Assembly (NCBI GenBank): GCA_023453125.1
Contig: JAEXUB010000267.1
Span: 1-9,742, forward strand
Length of the DNA: 9,742 bases
DNA from: Bacteroidota bacterium
GTDB taxonomy: Bacteria; Bacteroidota; Ignavibacteria; Ignavibacteriales; Melioribacteraceae
Direction: 5' to 3'
Below the pieces are notes generated by a model. It saw only the letters and a list, made by a program, of their open reading frames with translations. It did no database searches and was not told the DNA's origin. How positions within the stretch are numbered: the stretch's first letter is position 1; every line of letters starts with the position of its first letter. Shown piece after piece: positions 1 through 8,100 of this stretch. The position numbers and the translations under genes were made by a program.

Positions 1-125
1 ACGGCAATTGCAAATTTATCCGGATTTATTTTTCCCAGTTCCGGTATATAATCGGCAACTTTCCCTTTCCCTATAAGAGGCTTAATCTCTTCATATATTT
101 CTTTTAATATCGCTCCGCATTCCAT
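1..125 (-). CDS. glsA: Glutaminase, N-terminal 41 residues (runs off the left edge)
   Basis: Glutaminase hydrolyses L-glutamine to glutamate and ammonia in the cytoplasm. Reading the minus strand from the ATG at 123-125 gives a frame open to the window edge. Visible residues include 'IKPLIGKGKVADYIPEL' followed by 'INPDKFAIAV'. This closely follows the conserved N-terminus of the bacterial GlsA family, where E. coli YneH/GlsB has a similar 'RPLIGQGKVADYIPAL' stretch (recalled, not searched). The family is about 300 residues long, so only an eighth is present. The catalytic Ser-x-x-Lys of the serine-dependent beta-lactamase-like fold lies outside the window. Upstream, the frame meets a TAG after about 18 codons with no other ATG, GTG or TTG, so this start is firm. 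No good Shine-Dalgarno is visible. It is transcribed divergently from the transporter at 244, with 118 bp between the two starts. Confidence 0.85.
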   Translation of the reverse strand, partial: MECGAILKEIYEEIKPLIGKGKVADYIPELGKINPDKFAIA

Positions 126-243
126 AATGTTTCCGCTACGTATTAAGGCAAAAATATTTATTTTTATGAAATCTTCCTATAAACAGGTAACTTTGCTTCC
201 ATAATATAAGTATTAAATAAGTTTTCCCGTTTTTGGATTATAA

Positions 244-1557
244 ATGAACAAAAGCATACCCCTTTCGCAAAAAGAGATATTCAAATTCTGGTTCCCCCTG
301 TCGGCCACCTGGCTGATGATGGCAATAGAGGGGCCTTTTTTGACCGCACTTATAGCCAGAATGGCGGATGCCAAGTTCAATCTAGCCGCATACGGAATAG
401 CATTCTCCCTCGCCCTGATAATGGAATCCCCCGTAATAATGATGATGAGCGCCTCAACGGCACTGGTTAAAGGGAAAAAATCATTCCATAAGCTGAAAAG
501 CTTTACCTACGCGGTCAATATAATTACCACAATTACTATGTTAATACTTATTACTCCCCCCGTATTCAACTTTGCCGCGTATACGTTAATGAACCTCCCT
601 CAGCACGTGGCGGAGCTTACGCATACCGGTGTAATGCTTCTGCTCCCCTGGCCCGCATCAATCGGCTACAGAAGATTCTACCAGGGAATTATGATAGCCA
701 ACGGTGCCACAAAAAAAGTGGCATACGGAACGGTGGTAAGGGTGGTTTCAATGGGGATTGTTGCCGCAGTTCTCTATCTCTTTTTTAATGTCGAGGGGAT
801 AATAATCGGCGCTTCGGCTCTTTCAGCCGGCGTTGTTATGGAAGCAGTTGCAAGCAAGTTTATGGTTAAATCCCTTCTGGAAAACGTTAAGGAGAAAAAC
901 GATTCGGAAGAGAATATTACACACCGTTCAATATTCAGTTTTTATTATCCCCTTGCCATAACTTCCATAATAAACCTTGGTATGCATCCGATGGTAACGT
1001 TTTTTATGGGGCAGAGCCGCAATGCAATAGAATCTTTGGCGGTGCTTCCGGTTCTTAACGCGCTTGTTTTTATATTCCGCAGTTTCGGACTTTCATATCA
1101 GGAAGCTGTTATAGCACTGATAAACAAAACAAAGAACTACACGGCTCTGCGTAACTTTGAAAGGTCACTTGCTGTAATAGTTGTAGCCTCTCTTGCAGTA
1201 ATTTCCTTTACTCCCCTTTCGAATATCTGGCTTCTACATATATCGGGGCTCTCGCAGGAACTGACCTCGTTCTCGAAAGTACCCCTTATGATTTATACAA
1301 TCTTTCCGGCTCTTACCGTAATGATCAGTTTCCAGAGGGGAATTCTGGTATGCAGCAAAAGAACGCAGCCCATCACGTGGGCATCAATGCTCGAGGTAGC
1401 CGGAGTAGGCATTACAATGTTTGCGGCAATACATTTCTTTGACCTGGTGGGGGTTACGGCGGCTATAATAGCTTATATCGCGGGAAGGCTCTTGTCTAAC
1501 TTCTATCTCGCCTCTTCCTTCTTCAAGGCAAGAAACGGACTAATGGAAAAATCCTAG
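244..1557 (+). CDS. MOP-superfamily (MATE/ANKH-like) multi-pass membrane transporter
   Basis: The protein is a 437-residue integral membrane protein with about 12 hydrophobic segments in two similar halves, the layout of the MOP flippase superfamily. Half one begins near residue 14 ('FKFWFPLSATW') and half two near residue 231 ('FSFYYPLAITS'), with a charged linker around 211-228 between them. Equivalent loops recur at 'GYRRFYQGIMI' (141-151) and 'ISFQRGILVC' (361-370). Motifs such as 'LAAYGIAFSL' and 'VPLMIYTIFP' recall the ANKH (progressive ankylosis) branch, whose animal member exports small anions such as citrate and ATP. That comparison is from memory. The substrate cannot be read from the sequence; drug/Na+ antiport as in classical MATE proteins is the other possibility. 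A weak GGA lies 6 bases before the ATG. The stop overlaps the convergent response-regulator stop by 4 bases. Confidence 0.8.
   Translation: MNKSIPLSQKEIFKFWFPLSATWLMMAIEGPFLTALIARMADAKFNLAAYGIAFSLALIMESPVIMMMSASTALVKGKKSFHKLKSFTYAVNIITTITMLILITPPVFNFAAYTLMNLPQHVAELTHTGVMLLLPWPASIGYRRFYQGIMIANGATKKVAYGTVVRVVSMGIVAAVLYLFFNVEGIIIGASALSAGVVMEAVASKFMVKSLLENVKEKNDSEENITHRSIFSFYYPLAITSIINLGMHPMVTFFMGQSRNAIESLAVLPVLNALVFIFRSFGLSYQEAVIALINKTKNYTALRNFERSLAVIVVASLAVISFTPLSNIWLLHISGLSQELTSFSKVPLMIYTIFPALTVMISFQRGILVCSKRTQPITWASMLEVAGVGITMFAAIHFFDLVGVTAAIIAYIAGRLLSNFYLASSFFKARNGLMEKS
1554..1557. other. CTAG shared by two convergent stop codons
   Basis: The palindrome CTAG carries the TAG stop of the transporter on the plus strand (1555-1557) and the TAG stop of the response regulator on the minus strand (complement of 1554-1556). 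The two genes therefore overlap tail-to-tail by four bases, leaving no intergenic room for a terminator on either strand. Confidence 0.95.
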
Positions 1558-2246
1558 CAGATTAATTTAAATCCGCTTCCGTGCAGGTTTACAATCTGAA
1601 TTGATTCATCCTCTTTTAAGTAGCTTCTCAGCTTCGCAATATAAACATCCATACTGCGCGCGGTAAAATAATTGTCGTCGTTCCAGATAGTCTTAAGGGC
1701 AAATGTTCTTTCGAGCGATTTATTGGCATTTACGCAGAGGAGTCTCAGCAGTTCCGCCTCCTTTGTGGTAAGCTTCTGCTCTTTCTCTCCGCCGGATAAA
1801 ATTCTCTTATTGTAATCGAAAGAATATTTACCGAGCATAAAGAGAGGAGGTGTATCGCCGTTTCCGTTTGCGGAAGGCTTTGTTCTTTTTAGAATTGCAT
1901 TAATCCTGAATAGGAGTTCTTCCGCATTGAAGGGTTTTGTAATATAATCATCAGCCCCCAATTTAAATCCCTCAATCTTATCCTGCGCCAGGGTTTTTGC
2001 GGTAAGAAATATGATTGGAATATTCGGGTCGCTTTTTCTTATCTGTTTTGCAAGGGTAAATCCGTCAAGCTTCGGCATCATAACATCCAGAATGCAGATA
2101 TCGAATTTCTTCATTCTGAAGAGCTCGAATCCCTCCTCGCCGTTATATGCGTGCTCAACTTCAAATCCCTTCACCGTGAGGTATTCCCTCAGAATGGTGC
2201 CCAGATTGATATCGTCTTCGGCCAATAGAAGCTTTACTTTGCTCAT
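1554..2246 (-). CDS. OmpR-family response regulator (REC + winged helix)
   Basis: This is the output partner of the adjacent sensor kinase: a phosphorylation-controlled transcription factor of 230 residues, the normal OmpR/PhoB length. The receiver domain covers about residues 3-118. It has the acidic pair D11/D12 in 'LLLAEDD', phospho-acceptor D54 in 'ILDVMMPKLDG', T82 and the invariant K104 in 'DYITKPF'. A winged-helix DNA-binding domain follows (about 135-230), with 'LTTKEAELLRLL' and a recognition-helix region at 'RSMDVYIAKLRSYL'. Two starts are possible: ATG at 2246, used here, or GTG at 2252, which overlaps the kinase TGA as GTGA and adds two residues. ATG is preferred because 'MSKVKLLLAEDD' is a typical beginning for the family. 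No Shine-Dalgarno is visible before either, so translation is probably coupled to the kinase. It is the second gene of a two-gene operon. Confidence 0.93.
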   Translation of the reverse strand: MSKVKLLLAEDDINLGTILREYLTVKGFEVEHAYNGEEGFELFRMKKFDICILDVMMPKLDGFTLAKQIRKSDPNIPIIFLTAKTLAQDKIEGFKLGADDYITKPFNAEELLFRINAILKRTKPSANGNGDTPPLFMLGKYSFDYNKRILSGGEKEQKLTTKEAELLRLLCVNANKSLERTFALKTIWNDDNYFTARSMDVYIAKLRSYLKEDESIQIVNLHGSGFKLIC

Positions 2247-2248
2247 AA

Positions 2249-3964
2249 TCACTCAAACGGTAAAAATATTGTAAACTTTGTTCCTTCGTTTTCACTGCTT
2301 TGGACGGATATATGCCCGTTGTGTTCCTCAACAAGTTTCTTCACATAGCTTAAACCTATTCCGGTTCCCTTTACATCGTGCAGGTTGCCGGTAGGAACAC
2401 GGTAGAATGTATCAAAAATTCTTTTCAGGTCCTTTGCCGGAATCCCGATTCCCTTATCCTCGAATGAAATTATTATTCCGTTTTCGGCGTTTGAAGTGGT
2501 GATTACCGCGTATGGAATTCCGCCGCTGTATTTATATGCATTATCAAGAAGATTGTTTATCACATTGGTAATATGAAACGGATCGGCCAGAATTTCGGCG
2601 CGCTCCGCCTCGAGTTTTAATTCGAGCTTACCTTTGGCGTTGGCAAAGATAATCGAGAATTTTTCAGAGCCTCTGATAATCAGGTCGTGAATATCGGTCT
2701 CTTTCTTGTTGATTGAGTATTCCCCTTTTTCGATTGCGGCGGCGCTCAAAAGATTTTCCACCATCATTCCAAGCCGGTCATTCTCCTCTTTAATCATTCT
2801 TGAATAGCGCCCCAGGTTCTGCCTGTCGTCTGCGAGTCCCGGTTCAACAATTGCGTCGCACGCAAGGCTTATTGTTGCAATGGGGGTTTTAAATTCGTGC
2901 GTAATATTATTTATAAGGTCGCTTTTAATCTGCGATATTTTTTTCTGTTTAAGAAACATTCTTACCGCCTGATAAAACACCCCTATAATAATCAGAATGA
3001 GAAATATTGAAAGAACAAACATCCAGAGCACTTTATTGAATATGAAGGCCTTCTGTCCGGGAAAGGCAACAGTAATAACGGCCCTGTTCTCGGGTACGGG
3101 GTTGGCGGGGAAGAGCTCCATACTGTATTTCTTGGGGGACTTGGCAATATTTTCTTTTTCTTCCGTAGCTATAATGATAGTATCTATGGTTGTTGGCACT
3201 ATTTTATACTCGAATCCGGTTGTAACCCCTTTTTCATTTAAGGATTTAACCAGAACCGAGTCAACAATTTTCTTCGGAAGCCTTTCGGCCAGCGGACGGT
3301 ATTCCGAAACAAGAAGCATTTCATCCAGTGCGCTTGCTACAAGCTCCCTCTTTTTAAGGGTGACAGTCTTTTCTTTTATTGAATCATTTACAAATACTCT
3401 AACGGCAGGTTCGCTCCGGGCGACTACCACATCCTGAGTGCTGAACATATAATTTTTTAGTGCCGGCTCTCTTAACGAATCTCTTCTGCCTGCCTCCGTT
3501 TTAATTCCGCGCACCCTTGTTACCGGATTAAAGTACCCCTGAGTAATTATTCTTACGCGCCCGGGAGCAGGTGATTCTGCCTGCCTTCTAATTGTATCGC
3601 TCACACCTGTGCTTCCCGATACAATATAATAGCTGAAACGTGCAGATACTCTTGTAGAATCTTTTTCATCGGGAGCAATTTCTACAAACTGCTCAAACTG
3701 TCCCCCCTTCTTTAAGGGCTTTCTTTTAATCTCCTCTTCTAATAGTTCTTTTCCTTTGCGTGCGATATTCCAGGCTAAAATATTCTGAGCCTCTTTCTTA
3801 TCCATCTCTGTTACAAAGGTAACAAGCGCTTCATTAACGTTTTTATCGAAGCGCGCCTCTTCTGTTTTCACAAGCGTTGATATCCAGTAATACTGTATTG
3901 CCATTAAGGCAATAACGGAAGCGGCCATTAAACCGATTATTATTTTAAGCCTTGGTTCTTTCAT
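2249..3964 (-). CDS. Transmembrane sensor histidine kinase (RprX-like)
   Basis: The protein has 571 residues. It presumably autophosphorylates on histidine in response to an envelope signal and hands the phosphate to the downstream OmpR-type regulator. Membrane segments lie at about 7-28 and 312-335 and bracket a roughly 280-residue extracytoplasmic sensor region that I do not recognise as a named domain. The second helix leads straight into the dimerisation domain without a HAMP. HisKA carries H356 in 'NNITHEFKTP'. HATPase_c shows the N box with N471 and N475 ('NLLDNAYKYS'), the G1 box 'DKGIGIP' (503-509) and the G2 box 'GTGIGLSYVKK' (533-543), so all catalytic motifs are intact. The 'VLVKSLNEKGV..GFEYKI' stretch near 237-255 is typical of Bacteroidota RprX-type kinases (from memory). 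It is the first gene of the operon, divergent from the secreted-protein gene, and its stop touches the regulator start. The ligand is unknown. Confidence 0.92.
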   Translation of the reverse strand: MKEPRLKIIIGLMAASVIALMAIQYYWISTLVKTEEARFDKNVNEALVTFVTEMDKKEAQNILAWNIARKGKELLEEEIKRKPLKKGGQFEQFVEIAPDEKDSTRVSARFSYYIVSGSTGVSDTIRRQAESPAPGRVRIITQGYFNPVTRVRGIKTEAGRRDSLREPALKNYMFSTQDVVVARSEPAVRVFVNDSIKEKTVTLKKRELVASALDEMLLVSEYRPLAERLPKKIVDSVLVKSLNEKGVTTGFEYKIVPTTIDTIIIATEEKENIAKSPKKYSMELFPANPVPENRAVITVAFPGQKAFIFNKVLWMFVLSIFLILIIIGVFYQAVRMFLKQKKISQIKSDLINNITHEFKTPIATISLACDAIVEPGLADDRQNLGRYSRMIKEENDRLGMMVENLLSAAAIEKGEYSINKKETDIHDLIIRGSEKFSIIFANAKGKLELKLEAERAEILADPFHITNVINNLLDNAYKYSGGIPYAVITTSNAENGIIISFEDKGIGIPAKDLKRIFDTFYRVPTGNLHDVKGTGIGLSYVKKLVEEHNGHISVQSSENEGTKFTIFLPFE

Positions 3965-4012
3965 AACGTAAAGATAATTCTTCTGCGGCTATAAATCATT
4001 ATGTTTTATACA

Positions 4013-4041
4013 TTTAACAGTTTTTAACATTCTTTTTAACA
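4013..4041. promoter_or_regulatory. Three TTTAACA direct repeats, candidate regulator binding site
   Basis: In the divergent intergenic region between the kinase and the secreted-protein gene, TTTAACA occurs at 4013-4019, 4023-4029 and 4035-4041, so successive repeats start 10 and 12 bases apart. A shorter AACA follows at 4052-4055. OmpR/PhoB-family regulators are known to bind tandem heptamer-like direct repeats spaced about one helical turn, so the regulator encoded at 1554-2246 is the natural candidate to bind here. Reading any copy as a -35-like TTAACA element is also possible. The region is AT-rich, so chance similarity must be considered. Repeats are seen directly; binding is inferred. 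Confidence 0.5.
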
Positions 4042-4096
4042 TTTATTAAGAAACAGATAGAGTAGATTTACAGTCGAATAATGGTAAATAACAAAC

Positions 4097-4101
4097 AGGA
4101 G
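4097..4101 (+). promoter_or_regulatory. Strong Shine-Dalgarno AGGAG for the secreted-protein gene
   Basis: AGGAG ends 7 bases before the ATG at 4109. It is the best ribosome binding site in the window and fixes this start. It suggests efficient translation of the exported protein, unlike the coupled, SD-less regulator on the other strand. Confidence 0.75.
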
Positions 4102-4108
4102 TTATAAA

Positions 4109-4825
4109 ATGAAATCAGTAAAATTGTTTCTCGCAATTCTCTTTATCATTTCTACAGTTTCACTAACAGCACAGGAAAAGGAAAAATCGGGGCTTAATAA
4201 AAAACTGCAGGATTTAAAGGGAAATGTTTCCAAAGTAACCGTTAATGTTGACGGAAAGGATGTGGTTTTTGAAGGCAAAGAGGCTGAAACCCTCGTTAAA
4301 AGAATGAGGTCGGTGAGCGGCGCCAACGCTGTCTACTGGACCGCGCGCGATAAATCCGCAAGAGGAAACTACAGAATCATAACCCGCTCCGGAGATGATG
4401 AGGAATTTGATGTAGAGGAAATTATCGCTTCCGAAATTGATAAGGATGCAGCACCCGCAAAAAAATTGAAACTTAAAATGGAAAAAGCAGACGGCGACAC
4501 CAAACTGACGGTAATTGAAACCGACAAGGATGGAAAGGAAGTTGAAAAAACTTACGAAGGGGAAGAAGCTGAAAAGTATCTTAAAGAAAACGGAAATGTT
4601 AAAATTTACAGAAGGGGAAATTTTGACGTCCGCACTCCGATGAGAGCCAGAATTATTAAGGGGCAGCCTCTCCGTACCGTTATTATTGAAAAGGAAGGAG
4701 ATGAAGGGGATGAAAAGGAAATTGAAGCAACGGTTGTAATTACAAAAGGGGATAAAGCCGAAAAGAAAGATGTAATAATCGAAAAGAAGAAAAAAGAAAC
4801 AAAGAAAGAAATCAAAGAAGATTAA
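4109..4825 (+). CDS. Secreted, highly charged protein of unknown function with an internal duplication
   Basis: The protein has 238 residues and I do not recognise a family. Residues 1-21 form a classical signal peptide: K2 and K5, a hydrophobic core at 6-19, and 'SLTAQ' with likely cleavage after A21. There is no lipobox cysteine and no cysteine anywhere, nor any later membrane segment, so it should be soluble in the periplasm or outside. The mature part is dominated by Lys, Glu and Asp. Two similar segments recur: 'KVTVNVDGKDVVFEGKEAE' (42-60) and 'KLTVIETDKDGKEVEKTYEGEEAE' (132-155), suggesting a duplicated beta-rich unit. Between them is a block with the window's only aromatic-rich stretch, 'AVYWTARD' (74-81). 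The C-terminus is a Lys/Glu tail. The gene is divergent from the sensor kinase across a repeat-bearing promoter region, so it may be a target or accessory of that system. It is followed by a strong hairpin terminator and is probably monocistronic. Confidence 0.85.
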   Translation: MKSVKLFLAILFIISTVSLTAQEKEKSGLNKKLQDLKGNVSKVTVNVDGKDVVFEGKEAETLVKRMRSVSGANAVYWTARDKSARGNYRIITRSGDDEEFDVEEIIASEIDKDAAPAKKLKLKMEKADGDTKLTVIETDKDGKEVEKTYEGEEAEKYLKENGNVKIYRRGNFDVRTPMRARIIKGQPLRTVIIEKEGDEGDEKEIEATVVITKGDKAEKKDVIIEKKKKETKKEIKED

Positions 4826-4841
4826 TTCTTCCCTCCTCTGC

Positions 4842-4878
4842 GGCTGTCCGGAAAGCCCCCCCTTTCCGGACGGCCTTT
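4842..4878 (+). terminator. GC-rich hairpin terminator after the secreted-protein gene
   Basis: The arms at 4842-4855 and 4862-4875 pair over 14 bases with a single T-G wobble, around a loop of six C residues. Only TTT follows. The hairpin starts 16 bases after the stop codon at 4825. Stem strength and position support a transcription terminator for the plus strand, although the short T tract makes it an imperfect intrinsic one. Confidence 0.7.
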
Positions 4879-5170
4879 GCCATTCTCCCGTTCACAAAAA
4901 ATAGCATAAACAATATTAACACCTCCTCTCTTCAATAAACACACCTTTGAGGATTACCAGGTATGCTGATAGTTTGTCTTTTCAACTTATGCAGTTGTAA
5001 AAGTCCGCTTAAAACCAATTCAGACATTTAATCTTTTCTGCTTACCCTCCCCCGGAATCTTTATATACAACCGGCAAAGTTTTATAATAATATTTTGCTC
5101 AATTTTGTTTATTTTATTACGATGATAAGGGATTAAAATCTAACATATTGCGGAACAGGAATTCAAGAAA
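4879..5170. other. Non-coding stretch between the hairpin and the PocR-PAS kinase
   Basis: About 290 bases with no convincing gene on either strand. It holds the putative promoter at 5060-5088 and an AGGA (5157-5160) 10 bases before the next ATG. A small weak dyad (CAACT/AGTTG, 4983-4997) has only five paired bases. I see no riboswitch, tRNA or repeat array. Confidence 0.6.
5060..5088 (+). promoter_or_regulatory. Possible sigma70-type promoter for the PocR-PAS kinase
   Basis: A perfect TATAAT at 5083-5088 lies 17 bases after TTTATA at 5060-5065, which matches the TTGACA -35 consensus at four of six positions. It would give a leader of roughly 75 bases before the ATG at 5171. The surroundings are AT-rich, so a chance match is quite possible. 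No Bacteroidota-type TAnnTTTG element was found here. Confidence 0.3.
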
Positions 5171-8100
5171 ATGGATTATAAGCTCGAAGAATTAATTGAC
5201 GTTAACCTGCTTCAATCGCTTCAGGAAAAGTTAAATGTAATTTACTCTTTCCCTTCCGCAATAATTGACAATGAGGGAAAAGTGCTCACTGCCGTAGCTT
5301 GGCAGGATATCTGTACAAAATTCCACCGCGTCAATCCCGAATCGGAAAAGGAATGCATTAAGAGCGATCAATTCATTTTAGAACATCTGAGCGAAGCCAA
5401 TCCCGCCGTTAGCTATAAATGTCCCCACGGACTAATTGATAACGCGACCCCAATAATAATAGACGGCAAACACCTTGGCAACTTTTTCACCGGACAGTTT
5501 TTTCTTGATGAAAAACCGGATATTGAATTTTTCAAAAGCCATGCCGAAAAATTCGGATTCAACATAGAGGAATATTTAGAAGCCGTAAATAAAGTGCCGG
5601 TATGGACAAAGGAGAAATTGATTCATTATTTGGATTTTATTAAGGGCTTTATTGAGATAATAGCCGGAATCGGGCTGAAGAACTTAAGGGAAATTGAAGC
5701 AAATAAGAAAATAAAAGAGAATGAATTATTATTAAAAGAAGAAAAACAGAGGCTTTCCTATATACTTGAAGGCACCAATGTCGGCACCTGGGAATGGAAT
5801 ATAAAAACGGGAACAGTTCTCTTAAACGAAAGATGGGCGGAAATTATAGGATACACTTTAGACGAACTCAAGCCGACATTAATGGACACCTGGCAGAAAT
5901 ATGCCCACCCTGAAGATTTGAATAAATCCGCCGAACTTTTGCAGAGGCATTTCAGCCGTGAGTTGGATTTTTACGAATTTGAATCAAGGATGAAACATAA
6001 AAACGGAAGCTGGGTTTGGGTGCTCGACAAAGGCAAAGTGTTTGAATGGGATGACAATGGAGCACCTGTTAGAATGGCGGGCACTCATCAGGATATCACC
6101 CCCCGCAAAAAGGCTGAAGAGGATATTCGAATCAGCGAAGAATGGTATGCACTCCTTCTGCAAAATCTGGAAGCCGGTATTGTGGTTCACGCCCCCGATA
6201 CTTCAATAAAAATGAATAATCAGAGAGCTTCGGAAATACTCGGATTAAGCGAAAACCAGCTGAGGGGCAAAACTTCTATCGACCCGGGATGGGGATTTGT
6301 AAATGAAAACGGAACCCCCATGCCGGAAGAGGATTACCCGGTAAACAGAATCCTGAAGTATAAAAAGCCAATAAAGGACCTGTTGGTCGGCCGGCGCGCG
6401 GAAAACAAAACCGATATAGTTTGGGCCGTTGTAAATGGTTTTCCAACATTTGATAACAATGGTGAACTGGCCGAAATTGTGGTCAGCTTCTTCGATGTTA
6501 CAAACCGGAAACAGATAGAATCCGAATTATCGGAAAGTTCAGAACGCTTCAAAGCGCTGCATAATGCTTCTTTCGGCGGAATTGCAATTCACGACAAGGG
6601 AATAATACTTGAGTGCAACCAGGGGCTTTCTGATATGACCGGATACTCTCAGAAAGAACTTATTGGAATGAACGGTTTGCTGCTTATTGCCCCGGAGCTT
6701 AGAGATCTGGTAATGAGAAATATAACTGCCGGATACGAAAAACCTTATGAGGCCGAGGGGCTGAGAAAAAACGGTGAAACATACCCACTCCGGCTTGAAG
6801 CGAGAAACATCCCGTATAAAGGGAAACCTGTAAGGACGGTTGAATTCAGAGATTTAACTGAAAGCAAACTTGCAGAAGAAGCTCTTCGCAGAAGCGAATC
6901 GATAAAAAACACGATGGTTTCCAATATTGGGGATGTAATTGTAATTATTGATAAGGATGGAATAAATAAATTTAAAAGCCCTAACATCACAAAGCTTTTC
7001 GGCTGGACACCTGAGGAACTGATAGGAAAAAGCACGTGGGATATTGTTCACCCCGAAGATATAGAAAGAGGCATTAAATTTTTTGCATCAATATTAACAG
7101 AGCCCAATGCAGCCGGCACAACAGAACTGCGCTACAAAAGAAAAGACGGTATTTATGTGTGGATTGAAATTAAGGTTATAAATCTTTTGCACGACAAGGA
7201 TATAAACGGGATTTTAGGAAATTACCACGACATTACGGACCGCAAGCTTGCGGAAGCGGAAGTTATAAGAGCAAAGGAAAACGCCGAAGAAAGCGAAAGA
7301 AAATTAAAAGAAGCCCAGGAAATTGCCAAACTCGGAAGCTGGGAGCTTGATATTAAAAAAGGCATTTTTACATTCAGCGATAATTTCTATAAAATATTCC
7401 ATACCACAGCCGCCGAAATGGGGGGGTATCAAATGTCCATTGAAGATTATTCAAGGAAATTTGTCCACCCCGATGATGCCTCTCAGGTTGCCGAAGAAAC
7501 TATGGCGGCTATTGAAAGCAGCGATCCTTCTTTTACAAGATATGTGGAACACCGCATTCTGTACGCCGACGGCGGTGTCGGATATATAAGCGTCCGGTTT
7601 TTCATTGTTAAAGATGAAAATAAAAACACAATAAAGACATATGGCGTTAATCAGGATATTACAGCCCGGAAACTCCTTGAAGAAAAACTGGTTAAAAGCG
7701 AGGAAGAGTTTAGAAACGCATTTGAATATTCTCCCATCGGGATTGCTCTTGTTTCTCCGGAGGGCTTATTCTTAAATGTAAATCAACAGGTTTGCGATAT
7801 ACTAGGATACTCTAAAAATGAATTGCTAAAATTAACTTTTCAGGATATTACCCATCCCGACGATCTGAATGAGGATATGGATTTTGTCGAAAAGATGCTG
7901 AACGGCGGGATTCAAACCTATCAGATGGAGAAAAGATATATTCAAAAGAGGGGACAAATTGCGTGGGCGCTTTTAGCGGTTTCGCTGGTAAGAGACAAAC
8001 AGGGGAAGCCGCTCCATTTTATATCGCAGATAGAAGATATAACAAAGAGAAAGCAGGCAGAGATAGAACTGGAAAACCACAGGAACAATCTCGAAATGCT

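Noticed and set aside
126..243. Possible Bacteroidota-type promoter between glsA and the transporter
   Set aside because: A TTTG occurs at 192-195 but no TAnnTTTG partner at the right distance; promoters must be here for both genes but I cannot place them.
2011..2274. Plus-strand open frame of 87 codons
   Set aside because: It lies antisense to the receiver domain of the response regulator, which has full family motifs; no ribosome site and no recognisable protein.
2997..3437. Plus-strand open frame of 146 codons
   Set aside because: Antisense to the sensor region of the histidine kinase. The Ser/Phe/Thr-rich translation is typical of a shadow frame.
4983..4997. CAACT/AGTTG dyad in the intergenic region
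   Set aside because: Five paired bases interrupted by mismatch outside; expected by chance in a 300-base AT-rich stretch.
7323..7589. Plus-strand frame of 88 codons inside the PocR-PAS kinase
   Set aside because: Out-of-frame shadow of PAS5; no ribosome site and no domain.
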